From positions 1 to 6,446 of the forward strand of contig CAKARF010000051.1 in NCBI GenBank assembly GCA_916720465.1: 6,446 bases of DNA. The letters are read 5' to 3'. Both the position numbers and the translations under genes were made by a program. Shown here piece by piece: positions 5,683-6,446 of the stretch. This stretch comes from an uncultured Atopobium sp. Lineage in GTDB: Bacteria; Actinomycetota; Coriobacteriia; Coriobacteriales; Atopobiaceae. The notes below the pieces were generated by a model, which did no database searches, was not told where the DNA came from, and saw only the letters and a program-made list of their open reading frames with translations. Each line of letters begins with the position of its first letter. Position 1 is the stretch's first letter.

Positions 5683-6446
5683 ATGTCTAACCTGAAGGAT
5701 TTTCTCGTTGTATCTGACGAGGTCAAAGAAGCTCTTGAGCAGAACAAGCCTGTTGTAGCTCTGGAGTCCACCATCATTTCTCACGGTATGCCTTACCCAC
5801 AGAACGTCGAGACCGCTCTGAAGGTTGAGCAGATTATCCGCGACAACGGTGCAATTCCTGCAACTATCGCAATTATTAACGGCCAGATGCGTGCCGGCCT
5901 TTCCGCTGACGAGATTGACTACCTGGGCAAGAAGGGTCGTGAGGTTGCTAAGGTCAGCCGCCGCGACCTCCCTGTTATCATCGCTGAGAAGAAGGACGGC
6001 GCAACTACCGTCACTACTACCATGATGATTGCTCACATGGCAGGCATCGACGTCTTTGCAACCGGCGGCATCGGCGGCGTTCACCGTGGCGCTGAGACCA
6101 CCATGGACATCTCCGCTGACCTAGAGGAGCTTGCACAGACTCCTGTTATGGTCATTTGCGCTGGCGCAAAGTCCATTCTTGACCTTGGCCTTACCCTTGA
6201 ATACCTGGAGACCAAGGGCGTTCCAGTACTTGGTTACCAGACCGAGGAGCTTCCTGCGTTCTACACCCGCAAGAGCGGCTTTAGCGTTGACTACCGCGTT
6301 GACTCCCCTGCTGAGCTGGCAGAGATCTTTACTACCCAGCAGCAGATTGGCATGAACAGCGGCCTTCTGGTCACCAACCCAATTCCTGAGCAGTATGCAA
6401 TGGATAAGGACACCATCGACGCAGCTATCGAGAAGGCCCTTGCAGA
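5683..6446 (+). CDS. psuG: Pseudouridine-5'-phosphate glycosidase, 3' end outside window
   Basis: PsuG cleaves the C-C glycosidic bond of pseudouridine 5'-phosphate to uracil and ribose-5-phosphate in the cytoplasm; in cells the reaction runs toward breakdown. The first 254 codons are present, about five sixths of the usual 305-312 residues. Family landmarks are ALESTIISHGMPYPQN (E28), AKVSRRDLP (K90), GATTVTTTM (106-114), ATGGIGGVHRG (126-136), MDISADL (D146, probable metal ligand) and ICAGAKSILD (K163, expected Schiff-base lysine). These fit E31, K93, D149 and K166 of the E. coli enzyme with a constant offset of three, as I recall its numbering. ATG at 5683 follows GGAG with five bases of spacing. 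It is co-oriented with psuK, but the repeat block lies between them. No strong promoter is visible in the gap, so readthrough from psuK is likely. Confidence 0.96.
   Translation, partial: MSNLKDFLVVSDEVKEALEQNKPVVALESTIISHGMPYPQNVETALKVEQIIRDNGAIPATIAIINGQMRAGLSADEIDYLGKKGREVAKVSRRDLPVIIAEKKDGATTVTTTMMIAHMAGIDVFATGGIGGVHRGAETTMDISADLEELAQTPVMVICAGAKSILDLGLTLEYLETKGVPVLGYQTEELPAFYTRKSGFSVDYRVDSPAELAEIFTTQQQIGMNSGLLVTNPIPEQYAMDKDTIDAAIEKALA

Noticed and set aside
5521..6084. Minus-strand open frame opposite psuG
   Set aside because: It is antisense to conserved psuG codons and its C-terminal end is the translated tandem repeat; no ribosome binding site supports it.

Overview
The window is a compact nucleoside-salvage locus made of two divergent transcription units. 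The moderate G+C content, full-consensus Shine-Dalgarno sites (for example AAAGGAGGTGG), a twin-arginine lipoprotein binding protein and tight operon packing suggest a Gram-positive bacterium. My best guess is an Atopobium/Lancefieldella/Olsenella-like member of the Coriobacteriia. That placement is inferred from general sequence character, not from a database match.

Left arm (minus strand, read from about 4130 down to 1): deoB (phosphopentomutase, 4034-2844) overlaps deoD (purine nucleoside phosphorylase, 2844-2134) by one base. A 163-base structured spacer follows, then a BMP/PnrA-type nucleoside-binding lipoprotein with a Tat-like signal (1970-897). Next comes a 147-base spacer with a strong stem-loop, then the 5' part of a nucleoside ABC importer ATPase (749 to beyond base 1). 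The permeases are expected outside the window.

Centre (4035-4441): an AT-rich divergent regulatory region. It holds a possible extended -10 promoter for deoB, a possible promoter facing right, a LacI/cre-like site, a 12-bp palindrome, and three related 16-bp dyads (pattern WTAAGC-N4-GYTTAR) just upstream of the rightward gene.

Right arm (plus strand): a PfkB-family kinase with an N-terminal winged helix-turn-helix (4442-5524), very probably pseudouridine kinase PsuK. A 116-bp GC-rich tandem-repeat block (5524-5639) follows, then psuG, pseudouridine-5'-phosphate glycosidase (5683 to beyond 6446; 3' end not in the window).

How they fit together: the lipoprotein and ABC transporter would import nucleosides. 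DeoD splits purine (deoxy)nucleosides to base plus (deoxy)ribose-1-phosphate, and DeoB isomerises that to the 5-phosphate. PsuK and PsuG turn pseudouridine into uracil plus ribose-5-phosphate. Both arms therefore meet at ribose-5-phosphate. The most interesting unexplained elements are the triple-dyad array in front of the HTH-kinase gene (possible self-regulation by a kinase-regulator fusion) and the tandem-repeat block between psuK and psuG.
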